Origin: Chamaelirium japonicum
Lineage: Eukaryota > Streptophyta > Magnoliopsida > Liliales > Melanthiaceae
DNA length: 64,000 nucleotides
Reading direction: 5' to 3'
NCBI GenBank assembly: GCA_947650365.1
Contig: OX393550.1
Location: 55,048,069-55,112,068 of the forward strand
Part shown: in pieces, positions 25,260 to 35,724 of the stretch
How positions within the stretch are numbered: position 1 is the first letter of the stretch
How the letters are laid out: each line of letters opens with the position of its first letter
Translations under genes and position numbers: made by a program
The notes under the pieces: model-generated
Seen by the model: only the letters and a program-made list of their open reading frames with translations
Told to the model about the DNA's origin: nothing
Databases searched by the model: none

Positions 25260-26047
25260 GCAAAGGGGAGCGGTTGGGGGAGATAAATCTGAAATCTTTT
25301 TGTTTCATCCGATATCTCCCCCCATAACCATCTCGATATTGTTCCTTTATTTGGGGAAACAAACTCGATCCCCTCCTTTTTAGTTGGGGTGGTTACGGGC
25401 TAGATGTGACTTGATCTTTGAAGATATATCGTCATCTTTGCAACTTCCGGATCGCATGGCGACACGACGTCATCTTGTCCGTCGGATCGAGGGATCGTCG
25501 CGGATCTACGGTTGTGTAGACGTCCACGCCACCTCCCCCCGCATCGAGGCGGTTTCAATCTTTTTTCTTTTCTTTTCTTTTCTTTTTCTTTTCTTTTTCT
25601 TCTTTTTTTTTTCTTTCTCTTTTTCCCTTTCTTTTAGGGCCGGCTCCACCTCTCCATGAGGAGGGGGGACACGGTTTTCAAGAGGGGGGGCCGGTGGGCC
25701 CCCTTTTTGGGTTCGGGTAGCGGGTCCAGTGGGACCCGTTTGCTTTGAGTTGGGCCATTGCACACGAATTGAGTTCACATGCGGGCCGAGTTTCGCATGC
25801 GGGCCGTTGTGTGCGGGCCTGGTTTAGCATGCAGGCCGTTGTGTGCGGGCCAAGTTTCGCATGCGGGCCGAGTTCGCATACGGGCCGTTGTGTGTGGGCC
25901 GAGTTTCGCATGCGGGCCGTTGTGTGCGGGCCTGGTTTCGCATGCGGGCCGTTGTGTGCGGGCCAGGTTTCGCATGCTGGCCGTTGTGTGCGGGCCAGGT
26001 TTGCATGCGGGTCGGGTCCAATTCGTGGGCTAATTTCGGTGCCCACA

Positions 26048-26062
26048 AATGCCCCCTCAAGG
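26048..26062 (-). other. Polypurine tract of element 1
   Basis: The minus strand reads CCTTGAGGGGGCATT immediately before the LTR start TGTGGGC. A G-rich tract at this point primes plus-strand synthesis in LTR retrotransposons. Confidence 0.75.
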
Positions 26063-26640
26063 TCGAGTGCGCCCGCGGGAAACGCGTAGCATTTGGCCTT
26101 GATCACGTATTTGTGCGGAATTTAGGTCTTTACAATGACCCTCGTCATTTCGTTTCCCCCATTGTTTTGCTAGCGCGGGAGACGAAGGGCTTTGGCGGCT
26201 TGGAGACGAAGACCTCTTCTGGGGTTTTGTTCATCTTCCTTGTTGTCGCGGACTTCCTTTGCTTTGAGGATGGCGCGAATGTTGACGGCGGCCGCTGCGC
26301 GGAGTCCCAGGGCAGCAAGGCGACGGGAGCGCGAGGACGACCGCGATGCACCTCGGAGGAGGGTTGTTGCGCCTCTTCGGCGCGGGAGCTCAAAGGCGAA
26401 GGAGGTGGAGTGGTCGAAGATGCGGTAGGTTCGCTCCTTCCTACTCCTATTTCTTCCTCCTTTTCTTCCTTTTTTCCTTTCCCCTTTTTTTTTTTGTCAT
26501 GAAACGACGGTTGCATCGGATACGGAGGCCCCTAGATTCATGGGATATGAGATTTATCACGTCTCTATCCCAATAACCGAATATGGTTATATATAGGGGG
26601 TTCAATGAAAAACGGTTTTCCGTCTCTGTTTCCTCCTTTT

Positions 26641-26673
<33 letters not shown>

Positions 26674-28870
26674 GTTGTTTCGCTGGTTTCGGTCTCTGGT
26701 TCGCGCGAGACAGCAGCAGCAGCAGGGGTGCGGTGGCCGGGTTGGCAGCGGCCGGGCGCGGGGCTGCGGTGGCCGGCGTGGCGGGAGGGCGCGGCGCGGG
26801 CCGGGGTGCAGCGGCCGGGCGCGTGGCTGCGGTGGCCGGCGCGGCGCGTGGGCCAGGGTGCAGTGACCCGGCGCGGGGCGCAGGGGCCAGCGGAGCAGCA
26901 GCGGCGCGGAGGCGGCTTGCGCGGGGCGCGGAGCGGCAGGCGTGGAGCAGTCAGGCCGGCGCGGGTGGCGGCTGCGGGGCGCACCGGCGAGCGGGGCGCG
27001 GAGGCCGGCGTGCACCGGCCCCGTTTCGGGCCTTCAATGGAGAGAAAAGGGAGAGGTGGTGGCTCCCCTCCGGTTCTACCCTCTTTTTTTTTTTTTTTTT
27101 AACAGGAGAGGGGGGCTGCGGCTTTTTTTGGCTGCGGCCCCCTCTCGGTTTCCCTTATTGCAAAAGGGGCTGCAGGTGTCTGGCGTGGGTAGACGGCCCG
27201 TCATGCGGTGGAGGCCAGGCACGGGGTGTACGGGCTTCAGCCCCGTATGGGCCGTGGGCTTTGGCTCCCATGGGAACTGAGCAGCAGCAGTAACAGCAGC
27301 CCCGTTTGGGGGCTGCACCTCTCTACTGGCAAGAGGGGGCAGGCCCCACCCCCCCCTTTGGGGCTGGGGGTCTGGTGGTGGTGCGCAGACGACACAACAG
27401 CGGTGGCCGTGGCGTGTGCGAGGCGGCCGTGCGGGCGGCGCGGGTCGGGCCGCAAGCTTTGGCCGGGTGGTGGAGGCCAGCGGTGGTGCGCAGGCGGCAC
27501 AGCAGCGGCTGGGTTGCAGCGGGCGTAGGCGAGCGGCGCAGCGCCCGTGGGCGGTCAAGTGGCGCGGAGTGCGAGCGGGTGGCGGCTGCCGGCGTGAGAG
27601 CAGCGCAGGCAGGCGGAGCGGCTACGGGCTCCGGCGCGCGCGGGTCCAGGCGGCGGTTGGTGCGGGCGCGAGTGGCAGGCGGAGCGGTGGCGGGCTCGGC
27701 CGGGGGCTGCGGGGTGCGGCCGGTGTGCGAGTCGGAGGCGGGGCGCGGCCGGGGGCTGCAGTGTGCGGCCGGCGCGCGAGCCGGAGACGGGGCGCGGCCG
27801 GGGGCTGCAGTGTGTGGCCCGCGGTCGACGTGCTCCAGTCGCACGGGTTGAAGACCACAGCCCTGTTTGGGGGCTGTGGGTTTTAAGAGAGAAGGGGCAG
27901 TGACTCTTTTTGCTGCGGACCCTATGTAATTTTCCTTTTGTCATTAAGGACGGTGACCCCTGGGTTTTGTTAACCGATAGCAGCAGCAGCAGAGTGGCCC
28001 AGCGGCGGTTCGGGTGTGCTCGGAGACCGGCGGCGGTGTTCGGCTGCTGGCATCCGGTGCGCGAAGGCCGGCCGGAGGTCATGCGGTCGAGGCCTGGTAA
28101 GACGCGGGGGCCGGTGGCGGCGTCGATGCCGGCTGCAGCGCAGGCGGGCTCGGGGTCGTGGCTTCAGCCTCCCTGGAGGCCGCAGATCTTGGTCGCGTGG
28201 TCAAAGGTCCAGAGGCTATGGCAGCTGACTTGGGGCGCGGAGGCGTCGCGCGTGAAACAGCACAGGAGGCACAACTGCAGCGAGGGCGAGGTGCGATTGT
28301 GGTGTCGGCAACAGCAGTGGCTGGTCGTGGCCAGGCTTGACACGAGTGGTACGACAGCGACGGTGGCCGGCGTGCGAGTCGAGGCGCGACGTAAGCGGGC
28401 GGTGGCAGTGCGCAGGCCGCAGATCGAGCGGAGCTGCGGGTAGTCGGCGTGGGAGCAGCTCAGGCACGTGACGACTGCGGTGGCCGACCGGAGGTCGGCT
28501 GGTTGACGCCGACGTACGGGCTATGGCGGCGGCTCGGGATGCGGTCGGAGCGGCGGCGACCGTGGGGTGTGACCACGGGCACAGAGCAGGCAAGTCTGGT
28601 GAGAGTGACTGCAGACGGCGTGGCGTCCGGCGCGACTGCTGGTACAGTTGGCTCCGGCGAGGCGCGGCAGGTGGCGGCCGAGCGCTGGGCGACGTGGTGG
28701 CCGGCTGGTGGTGGGAGGCTCGCTTTGCACGGCTCGAAGACCGCAGCCCCGTTTTGGGACTGTGGGTTTTAAAAGAGAATGAGGCTGTGGCCCTTTGGGT
28801 TTGTAGATTTTGAAGGAGGGGGCTGCCAACCCTTCTCCGGTTTCGGGTTTTTCATGGGGCTATGGTCCCC
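26063..28870. other. Element 1 internal: non-coding 3' part with GC-rich block
   Basis: The first 466 bases (to 26528) recur at 37365-37828 in element 2. From about 26700 to 28760 the sequence is very GC-rich and built from words such as GCGGCCGGGCGCGGGGCTG and GCGCGGCCGGGGGCTGCAGT in local tandem copies. Long T runs occur at 26641-26672, 27082-27100 and 28897-28919. A hairpin of the form CAGCCCCGTTTGGGGGCTG recurs near 27296, 27859 and 28743. ORFs on both strands are long only because stops are rare in such DNA; none shows a protein family. Confidence 0.6.
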
Positions 28871-28939
28871 TTTAGGGTTACTGCCTCAGCTCCGGTTTTT
28901 TTTTTTTTTTTTTTTTTTTCTGGAATTGACTGTGCATCT

Positions 28940-30300
28940 TGATTTGACTTGCACCTTTTGCCTCCTTGTAGGATTCATCCCTTCGAGTGCTTTCCGAAGG
29001 CTGGCTGGATCGTCGATGCGGTCTCCCACGGGAGTAAGCATCTTTGTTTCCCTTTTGCGCAAGTCTTCTGCCGCCATTACGAGAGCTTTCCGACTTCTGG
29101 ATGGATCGTCGATGCGGTCTCCCATGGGAGTACGCATCTTCGTTTCCCTTTGCGCAAGTCTTCGACCGCCATTACGAGAGCTTTTCGACTTCTGGATGGA
29201 TCGTCAATGCGATCTCCCACGGGAGTACGCATCTTCGTTCCCCTTTTGCGCGAGTCTTCTACCGCCGTACTTCAAAGCAAGAAACGTGTGTCGAAGTTGG
29301 ACGAGTTCATTCTCACCGATGAGGAATCTTCACGGCAGATCGTTCGACCGAGTCCGGAGTTGCCATTCAGGAGTCAGTTCCGACGGATATTTTGGCCGCA
29401 GCTTCTTTGTCAGTTCCTATGGCATCTTTGACAGCCGTCACGGCGATGGTCCAGGAGGCGGTTCCCGTGCTTGGGTCTTCAGGATAGGATCGCGCCTTGT
29501 TTCAGCACTTAGAGGCTTGCCATCGAAAGTGTAGATCGCAGAGCCTTCTTTTTAAGCTTCTTTTGGAGAGTTGTACTGGAAGTTTATCCAGGCGACGCTT
29601 GCACCCTTCCAGGAGGAGGTTCTTGACGCTTTGAGTAGCTGGTGGGTTTTCCGGTGGATGGCTCCTTGTTTGAGGAGCATATGTGCACCCTTTTGGCGGA
29701 TAGCTAGGCTTATTGCTTGCAACGGGCTTCATTAGTGGAGGACGCTTCCTTGGCATTGGCAAAGGTTGAGGAAGAGAAACGTCGACTTGAGGGGCTTCTC
29801 ACGTTGCTACTGCAGACTTGGTTCGGGTGCAGAAGAAGGTGGAGATTACTCGCGCGTCGCTTCAGAAGCTGGAATCCCTCCTTGCAAGGCAGCGTGCAAA
29901 GCTGGCGACGCGTTGAACTGGTAGATCGATCGAGAAGGCTTCTGTAGCGAACCTTGCGAAGCAGCGTGCAGAGCTGGCGACGCGTCGGAAGCTGACGGCT
30001 TCTCTACCTATGGAGTTGCAGTGCGTGTAAGCTGCAGGAGGCGAGCCGCTTCGGCGCCTCTAGGACTTCAACTTGCTACTCATGCGTTGCTTCAGAAGCT
30101 GGAGTCCCGTTTGGAGAGAGCTCGAGCAACCGAGAAGACTTTTGCAATGGAGCTTGCAAAGCCGCGGGAGGAGCTTACGAATCGCTGAGAGCTGGTGGTT
30201 TCTCACCTTTCGGAGTTGCACTGCGTGGGTGCTTCGAGAGATGAGCTGTGGCAGCGCTGGGAGTTGGTGGTTTGACAGAGGCTGACGACTTCTCGTCCCA
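28940..30300 (+). pseudogene. Antisense accessory ORF remnant with coiled coil
   Basis: On the + strand, opposite to gag, frame-by-frame translation gives protein-like segments: a threefold repeat (SGWIVDAVSHGSTHLRF), KLDEFILTDEESSRQIV near 29300, DILAAASLSVPMASLTAVTA near 29390, and a heptad-rich coiled coil (ALAKVEEEKRRLEGLL near 29755; LQKLESLLARQRAKLATR near 29860; LQKLESRLERARATEKTF near 30090). Frameshifts and stops separate them. Some plant Tat-lineage Gypsy elements carry an extra ORF antisense to gag-pol; I infer that this is such a gene in decay. The family is not identified. Confidence 0.5.
28987..29275. repeat. 95-96-bp tandem repeat, three copies
   Basis: GGATCGTCGATGCGGTCTCC starts at 29007 and 29103 and, as GGATCGTCAATGCGATCTCC, at 29198. 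Each unit continues CATCTTCGTTTCCCTTTTGC and CCGCCATTACGAGAGCTTT. The period of about 96 keeps a reading frame through most of the array. Confidence 0.9.
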
Positions 30301-30372
30301 CGGAGTCGGACTTGCGTCTTTTCTGGGCTTATTTTTCTGGAATGGTGGTTTACTTTTTTTGTTTGGACTGAA

Positions 30373-30427
30373 CCATTACAGGCTGCCTACGTACCCTACT
30401 GAGAGGGATCAAGTCACACGTAGTTCC
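30373..30427. other. Conserved-looking motif between gag and antisense ORF
   Basis: The + strand carries GGCTGCCTACGTACCCTACT, then GAGAGGGATCAAGTCACACG and TAGTTC, followed by poly-T. I recall very similar GGCTGCCTACGTA...GGGATCAAG...CGTAGTTC blocks in other plant Gypsy (Tat-like) elements; this is from memory. Its place between the two convergent coding regions fits a shared 3' regulatory or transcript-end function, by inference. Confidence 0.4.
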
Positions 30428-30472
30428 TTTATTCTTTTTTTTTTTTTTTTGGGCAAGGGGGGTAACCTTGCT

Positions 30473-33400
30473 CTAGGCAAAGTACCTTTTGAGGGACTTG
30501 CCGCTAGTAGGCAGAGTCGCTGCTGGTTCGCAGTTGCCATCCGCCTTCTTCGCTTCAATGTAGTTAGAAGTGAAGATCTTCTTGCCTGGAGTTTTGGTAA
30601 TTGCTGGAGTTTGACTGGAGCCGATGCCTCGGCGATTTGGAAGGATTTGTTCGCCGCTCTTGAAGAGGCGGGTTTGAGTCTTTGTCAGGCGATGTGGTAT
30701 TGCAATTGAGGGTAGTGAACTCATATGCACTGTGCTTTCTTTGTTGCGGCTGGATTTGAACATTAGCTCGGTGGAGTTTTGCCCCCGAGTGTTTCCTAGC
30801 TTGATTGCGAGTTGCTCGGAGCTGGTGTACTCGGAAGACTCGGTTGAGCTCGAGACGTGCAACAGACCATGTAACGGTAGTGCCATCTCTTGCAAAGCGA
30901 TGAAGTTGGCCTCAGAGACTGGTGACACTGGTTCCTTTGCTAGAGTGGAAGGCGATTGTCCTGGCTTGCGAAGCCATTGAGGCGCGAGCCACAGGACTGT
31001 CGCATCTTGAGCAGGCAACGGAACGTGTGGCGTTGAGCTTGATTTGGAGTCGATTTGGATTTTTCGTCTTGATGCTGGCGCTCCTTTGACTTTGTGCACC
31101 ATCTGGCTGGAGAATGTCGCTAGTTTTGCAAGTGGAGAGGTTTTGTCTCTCGCAGCTGCTTTGACTTTCTGGGCTCGTGGAGCTTTTGCTGGAGGAACTT
31201 CTGTAATAGGGTCTTTGACCTGGTGGAACTCGACGTCAGCAAGGTGTGATTCAGCCTCGTTGCAGTGCTTGCCGTTGGCGACGATGGTTCTCCCCATGCT
31301 TTCGATGTTGGTGCCACTTTCTTCATTGAGCACTTGGTGAACTTCCCTCATGCAACCGGAGACCTTGAGGTTTTGATCAACTTCAAGGAAGCGGCTGGGG
31401 AAAAACTCCTGGAGTGTCGCCAGCTCTGGGCAAGTTTGCTGGAGAAGATTTTTCGGACTTGCTGGAGGTACTTTGGACGTCTTTCTTTCTGGAGCTTCAC
31501 TCTTTTCCTTGAAGGTCTTTCTTTCGGGGAGTTTTCTTGTCGTCCGATCTTGCTCGTGGTTGGCCAGACATGCTATCCTGTAGCTTAACTGTCGTGGCCT
31601 TCTCCTTCGAGGCGTCATAGTCCATGCGTTTTTATCAAGAAGATCTTCCTCGCCAGGGTGAAGAATTGGTGTTGTAATCAAAGGCTCTTCTTTGATCTGA
31701 AGGACTTGCTCTTTTGGAGGCTTTATCGATTCATCTTCTGATCCCCAGCCGGTTGGCTTGACTTCTTTTATTGGGATTGAAGGAGGCTTGGAGTAGAAGA
31801 CATAGAAGTCGAACTTACCTGATGGCTGGCCTAGCAGGCTGACTTCAGGGTCTCTTTGCTCGTCTCTTGCTTTGAGCACATGCTGGGATGTAGCTTTGTT
31901 TGGAAGAGGGAGTGTTTGCGCGAGAGGCGGTTGCCCCCAAGGCAGTGAGGATTTGGCCCTGGGCACTGCAGGAGCATACCGTCGTTGTCTTCTTGGAGCT
32001 AATTTCGCCATCGATCTTTGACAGACGATGCGCAGCCTTGCTGAAGTGCGTTGTGGAGCAGTCAGTACTGACGGGAAGGAATCGAAGGTGATTGACGTCA
32101 TATTTGACTCGACGATATCACCAGAGTCGATCTCGATCATCCCTTGCTTGGCGAGTGCCATGATCTTATCTTTGAAGACAAAGCACTTCTCGATGGGATG
32201 GCTGACCATCCGGTGGTACTTGCAGAAGAGCGGATCGTTGACTCGATGTGCTTGTTCCGGCCTTTTTGGTGGCGGAAGCTCGATCATCTTTTCTTGCATC
32301 AACTGATCGAACATGGAGGAAACTTCCGAGTCTGGAAAGGGATATTCCTTAGCTTCAAGCTCCTCGAGAGTCATCCTTGGTGGCCGTTGAGGCTGAGGAG
32401 GTGGTATGGCGGCTCCTTTGCCTTTGTCCAGCTTGCCACCGATCTTGAGTGGTTTGGAAGTCGAAGCGAGGTCGGTGACGTTGACTTGCTTTGATGTTGC
32501 CGGTTCGTCCTCCTTTTCCACCTTCAGGAAGTCTTTGGCCTTTGAGTCCCCGCGATTTGCTAAGCTGAGCTCCATGTCGTGAGCTCGAGTTGCCAGTTCT
32601 TCGAAGGACCGAGGCTTGATCCCTTTGAGGATGTAGAGCAAGCCCCAGTGCATGCCTTGGGTGCACAACTCGATGGCTGAGTCTTCAGACAAGCGATCTC
32701 GCGAGTTTAGCGCAAGGTTTCTCCAACGATCAATGTAGTCGATCACCGGCTCATCCTTCCTTTGCTTGGTAGCAGTAAGGTCGGTCATGCTGACGATGCG
32801 CCGAGTGCTGTAGAAGCGGTTGAGGAACTCCCTCTCCATTTGATCCCAGCTGTCAATGGATCCTGGAGGAAGATCAACATACCAGTCAAAAGCATTACCT
32901 TTGAGGGTACGAACGAACTGCTTCACCATCGCGTCGCCGTATGTGCCGGCGTTGTTGCAAGTTTCGACGAAGTGGGCAATGTGTTGCCTTGGATTTCCCT
33001 TCCCGTCGAAGTGCTGGAACTTTGGTGGCTGGAACCCGGTAGGGAAGCGCAGCTGTTGGATCGTTGTGGTGTAAGGCTTTGAATATGCCGCCGTAATCGG
33101 AGGTAGGCTGCTGCCGTGGGAACGCATCATGTCTGCCACCAGTGCTTGTATCTGCTGGGCATTTATCGTCGCTGCCATCGAAGGTTGCGCGGCCGCCGAG
33201 GCTGGCACGGGAGCCGAGGAAAGTGCAGGAGTAGTTGCTAGTATTGCCGGGCCAACTTCTGCAAGAGCAGGAGTTGGAGACGGGGCTGGAGCAGCTACTG
33301 GAGAAGCAGGAGGTTGACCGAATGTTATGGCATCCCTGGCACTCAGCCTTTGAAGCAAGGTGTTGATGTGACGATCTTTCTCTTCCATTAGTCGGGTGAG

Positions 33401-33883
33401 CTGAGCCATGTGTTCACCCATTTGCATGACTTGGAGCTGGAGAGCGGACGGAGGATGATGTCGCAGGACGTCTCGATGTTGCATGCCTGCACCCTCGCCA
33501 TCGTCGTCGGAGACGTAGTTACGCTGATTTGCTTCTGCTTGATGACGGACGTTTGTCCCCTGCAAAGGAGGTGCAAGGTCCGCTGGAGATCCCGAATGGG
33601 CTCTGGGTTGGGGCTGGTCCTCCCCAAATTTCTGGACAGATATTCCAGGATCGAGTCTCATTTCTTCATGCACCAAGGCCTCATTGGCGCTTTGGCGAGC
33701 ATCTTCGGTAGCAGTTTCTGGCGTGAAGAAGTCCGCAAGAGTTTGAGTACGCCGAGTGTAAACGCGTACTACCGGGGGAATGTTATCCACCGGGTTTTCT
33801 GGATCGCCGCGTCGGAGTAGTGGAGACTCGGCGATAGGTGAGAGGCTTGTTGGAGCAAACGTATCGTCGTTCGTTCCGGCCAT
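30473..33883 (-). CDS. Gypsy element 1 gag polyprotein, 1136 aa
   Basis: A single open frame starting MAGTNDDTFAPTSLSP 48 bases after the primer site. Residues 1-270 are low-complexity and Pro/Ala-rich with a short coiled coil (HMAQLTRLMEEKDRHINTLL near 155-175). A Retrotrans_gag domain lies near residues 290-440 (HFDGKGNPRQHIAHFVETC, LKGNAFDWYVDLPPGSI, MEREFLNRFYSTRRI, GMHWGLLYILKGIKP). Near residue 553 there is a zinc-knuckle-like C-x2-H-x4-H-x4-C (CKYHRMVSHPIEKC). The last 550 residues are Lys/Pro/Ser-rich and show no protease, RT or integrase motif. As a capsid precursor it would package element RNA; replication enzymes would have to come in trans. The intact frame suggests a rather recent insertion. 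Confidence 0.88.
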   Translation of the reverse strand: MAGTNDDTFAPTSLSPIAESPLLRRGDPENPVDNIPPVVRVYTRRTQTLADFFTPETATEDARQSANEALVHEEMRLDPGISVQKFGEDQPQPRAHSGSPADLAPPLQGTNVRHQAEANQRNYVSDDDGEGAGMQHRDVLRHHPPSALQLQVMQMGEHMAQLTRLMEEKDRHINTLLQRLSARDAITFGQPPASPVAAPAPSPTPALAEVGPAILATTPALSSAPVPASAAAQPSMAATINAQQIQALVADMMRSHGSSLPPITAAYSKPYTTTIQQLRFPTGFQPPKFQHFDGKGNPRQHIAHFVETCNNAGTYGDAMVKQFVRTLKGNAFDWYVDLPPGSIDSWDQMEREFLNRFYSTRRIVSMTDLTATKQRKDEPVIDYIDRWRNLALNSRDRLSEDSAIELCTQGMHWGLLYILKGIKPRSFEELATRAHDMELSLANRGDSKAKDFLKVEKEDEPATSKQVNVTDLASTSKPLKIGGKLDKGKGAAIPPPQPQRPPRMTLEELEAKEYPFPDSEVSSMFDQLMQEKMIELPPPKRPEQAHRVNDPLFCKYHRMVSHPIEKCFVFKDKIMALAKQGMIEIDSGDIVESNMTSITFDSFPSVLTAPQRTSARLRIVCQRSMAKLAPRRQRRYAPAVPRAKSSLPWGQPPLAQTLPLPNKATSQHVLKARDEQRDPEVSLLGQPSGKFDFYVFYSKPPSIPIKEVKPTGWGSEDESIKPPKEQVLQIKEEPLITTPILHPGEEDLLDKNAWTMTPRRRRPRQLSYRIACLANHEQDRTTRKLPERKTFKEKSEAPERKTSKVPPASPKNLLQQTCPELATLQEFFPSRFLEVDQNLKVSGCMREVHQVLNEESGTNIESMGRTIVANGKHCNEAESHLADVEFHQVKDPITEVPPAKAPRAQKVKAAARDKTSPLAKLATFSSQMVHKVKGAPASRRKIQIDSKSSSTPHVPLPAQDATVLWLAPQWLRKPGQSPSTLAKEPVSPVSEANFIALQEMALPLHGLLHVSSSTESSEYTSSEQLAIKLGNTRGQNSTELMFKSSRNKESTVHMSSLPSIAIPHRLTKTQTRLFKSGEQILPNRRGIGSSQTPAITKTPGKKIFTSNYIEAKKADGNCEPAATLPTSGKSLKRYFA

Positions 33884-33930
33884 GGCGAACTTGAAGCAAC
33901 TCCTTCAAACGTACGGATGAAAGGAGAGGA

Positions 33931-33950
33931 TGGTCCCACCGGGCGTGCCA
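33931..33950 (-). other. Primer binding site of element 1
   Basis: The minus strand, six bases after the LTR end, reads TGGCACGCCCGGTGGGACCA. The TGG start and position are those of a tRNA primer site; the tRNA species is not determined. Confidence 0.7.
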
Positions 33951-33956
33951 GAATTC

Positions 33957-35036
33957 TGTGAGCGCGGAAAAAGATTCGGGTCGTCTTTATTGCGGATCAC
34001 ACGAGATTACAAATTTTTTTGATCAGGAGATTGTGGGAGAGATCCTCTGGAGGGTCCCTTTGATCCGCGTCTCCACGTGGTATTCGTGCGAGAGCTCTGA
34101 AGGGGTTGCCCAGGACAGAGGTCTTTACAGGGTGAGGGTTTTTGAGAGGCTAAGGAGTTTCCGCCGTTGATTTTGTCCCGTCCTTGCTTCGCGCTTTCTC
34201 GGCTAGGGAGGCCTTGGGCTTCGTTCCTCGGTCTTCGTGTCTTCCTCGATCCTTGCTCGACCCCGGCGTCCTTGATCGTCGGTTCGCGGCGTCGATCGTG
34301 TTTTTGGCGTCAGCTTTGGCTTTAGCTTTCGGTTTTTGCGTATCTTTGGCGTGGCTCTGGCGTTTGCTTTGCTTTGGCGCTTGCGCTTGAACGTAGGCGG
34401 GTAGAGACTTGCGATGATTTAGTTCTTCCGGACTTCGCGTCGTATCGGCTAGAACGTGCGGTGCTTTGCTCGTGACCGTCGTAGTTGCTTGGCTTTGGCA
34501 CGTGCGTTGCTTTAACGCGGGCTTTACCGGCGCGTTTGCTTTGGCTTCTTGCGTTGGCTTTGACTTTAGCTTTGACTTGATCTTCTTCTCGAACGGCGAT
34601 GGCTACTTCTTCAAGGCTTCTTTATTCTTCCGGCTTCCTCGACGGTTGTGGCGTCGGCTTGGCTTTTCGGCGGGGGTAGCGCCGATCTTCGTGCGACGGT
34701 TGTAGCGTCGGCTTTTGTTGATGAAGACAGCGGGTGTAGCACCGGCTTCGGCACGACGGTTGTAGCGTCGGCTTTTGTTGACGAAGACGATAGGGATAGC
34801 ACCGATCTCCGCACGACGTTTGTAGCGTCGGCTTTGTTGGTGAAGACGGTGGGGGTAGCACCGATCTCCGCACGACGGTTGTAGCGTCGGCTTTTGTTGA
34901 TGAAGACGGCGGGGGTAGCACCGATCTCCGCACGACGGTTGTAGCGTCGGCTTTGTTGGTGAAGACGGCAGGGATAGCACCGATCTCCGCACGACGGTTG
35001 TAGCGTCGGCTTTTGTTGACAAAGACGATAGGGATA
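33957..35036 (-). mobile_element. LTR B: truncated 5' LTR of element 1
   Basis: This copy starts TGTGAGCGCGG and matches LTR A at sites that differ from C and D (ACAAATTTTTTTGATCAGG with seven T; GAGTTTCCGCCG; CTCGACCCCGGCG; CTTCTCGAACGGCGATGG). It is cut in the 59-bp tandem repeat at GGGATAGC, where LTR C starts with the first four or five bases of its terminus missing. The remaining half of B is represented by the right part of LTR D. Confidence 0.85.
34660..35036. repeat. 59-bp tandem repeat in LTR B
   Basis: About six units of the 59-60-bp repeat; the array ends abruptly at the junction with LTR C. Confidence 0.85.
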
Positions 35037-35724
35037 GCGCGGAAAAAGATTCGGGTCGTCTTTATTGCGGATCACACGAGATTACAAATTTTTGATCAGG
35101 AGATTGTGGGAGAGATCCTCTGGAGGGTCCCTTTGATCCGCGTCTCCACGTGGTATTCGTGCGAGAGCTCTGAAGGGGTTGCCCAGGACAGAGGTCTTTA
35201 CAGGGTGAGGGTTTCTTGAGAGGCTAAGGAGTTTTCGCCGTTGATTTTGTCCCGTCCGTGCTTCGCGCTTTCTCGGCTAGGGAGGCCTTGGGCTTCGTTC
35301 CTTGGTCTTCGTGTCGTCCTCGATCTTTGCTCGACCTCGGCGTCCTTGATCGTCGGTTCGCGGCGTCGATCGTGTTTTTGGCGTCAGCTTTGGCTTTAGC
35401 TTTCGGCTTTTGCGTAGCTTTGGCGTGGCTCTGGCGTTTGCTTTGCTTTGGCGCTTGCGCTTGAACGTAGGCGGGTAGAGACTTGCGATGATTTAGTTCT
35501 TCCGGACTTCGCGTCGTATCGGCTAGAACGTGCGGTGCTTTGCTCGTGACCGTCGTAGTTGCTTGGCTTTGGCACGTGCGTTGCTTTAGCGCGGGTTTTA
35601 CCGATGCGTTTGCTTTGGCTTCTTGCGTCGGCTTTGACTTTAGCTTTGACTCGATCTTCTTCTTGAACGACTGGCGCTACTTCTTCAAGGCTTCTTTATT
35701 GTTCCGGCTTCCTCGACGGTTGTG

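Larger units (their letters stand above)
23904..26047 (-). mobile_element. LTR A: 3' LTR of Gypsy element 1
   Basis: A 2144-bp LTR. On the minus strand it starts TGTGGGCACCGAAATTAGCC and ends CTTTTTCCGCGCTCACA, the TG...CA form. It holds a GC-rich repeat of GGGCCGTTGTGTGCGGGC words in U3, a TATA box, a 59-bp tandem repeat, and AATAAA 27 bases before its end. The left neighbour is the target duplication GACGC, the right neighbour a polypurine tract. Confidence 0.9.

Noticed and set aside
25843-26502. 219-aa and similar + strand ORFs across LTR U3 (also at 37163-37861 and 41343-42050)
   Set aside because: They read through the GGGCCGTTGTGTGCGGGC repeat in several frames and strands at once. 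Repeated CGPL/HAGR words with no domain show that they are products of the repeat.
26583-28772. Many long ORFs on both strands in the GC-rich block
   Set aside because: Stop codons are rare in such DNA. The translations are Ala/Gly/Arg or Pro/Arg/His-rich, overlap in up to six frames and have no family signature.
30732-33820. Several + strand ORFs opposite the gag ORF, and the same at 37896-39335
   Set aside because: They are shadows of gag on the other strand. The minus frame has the Retrotrans_gag domain and the primer-site context.
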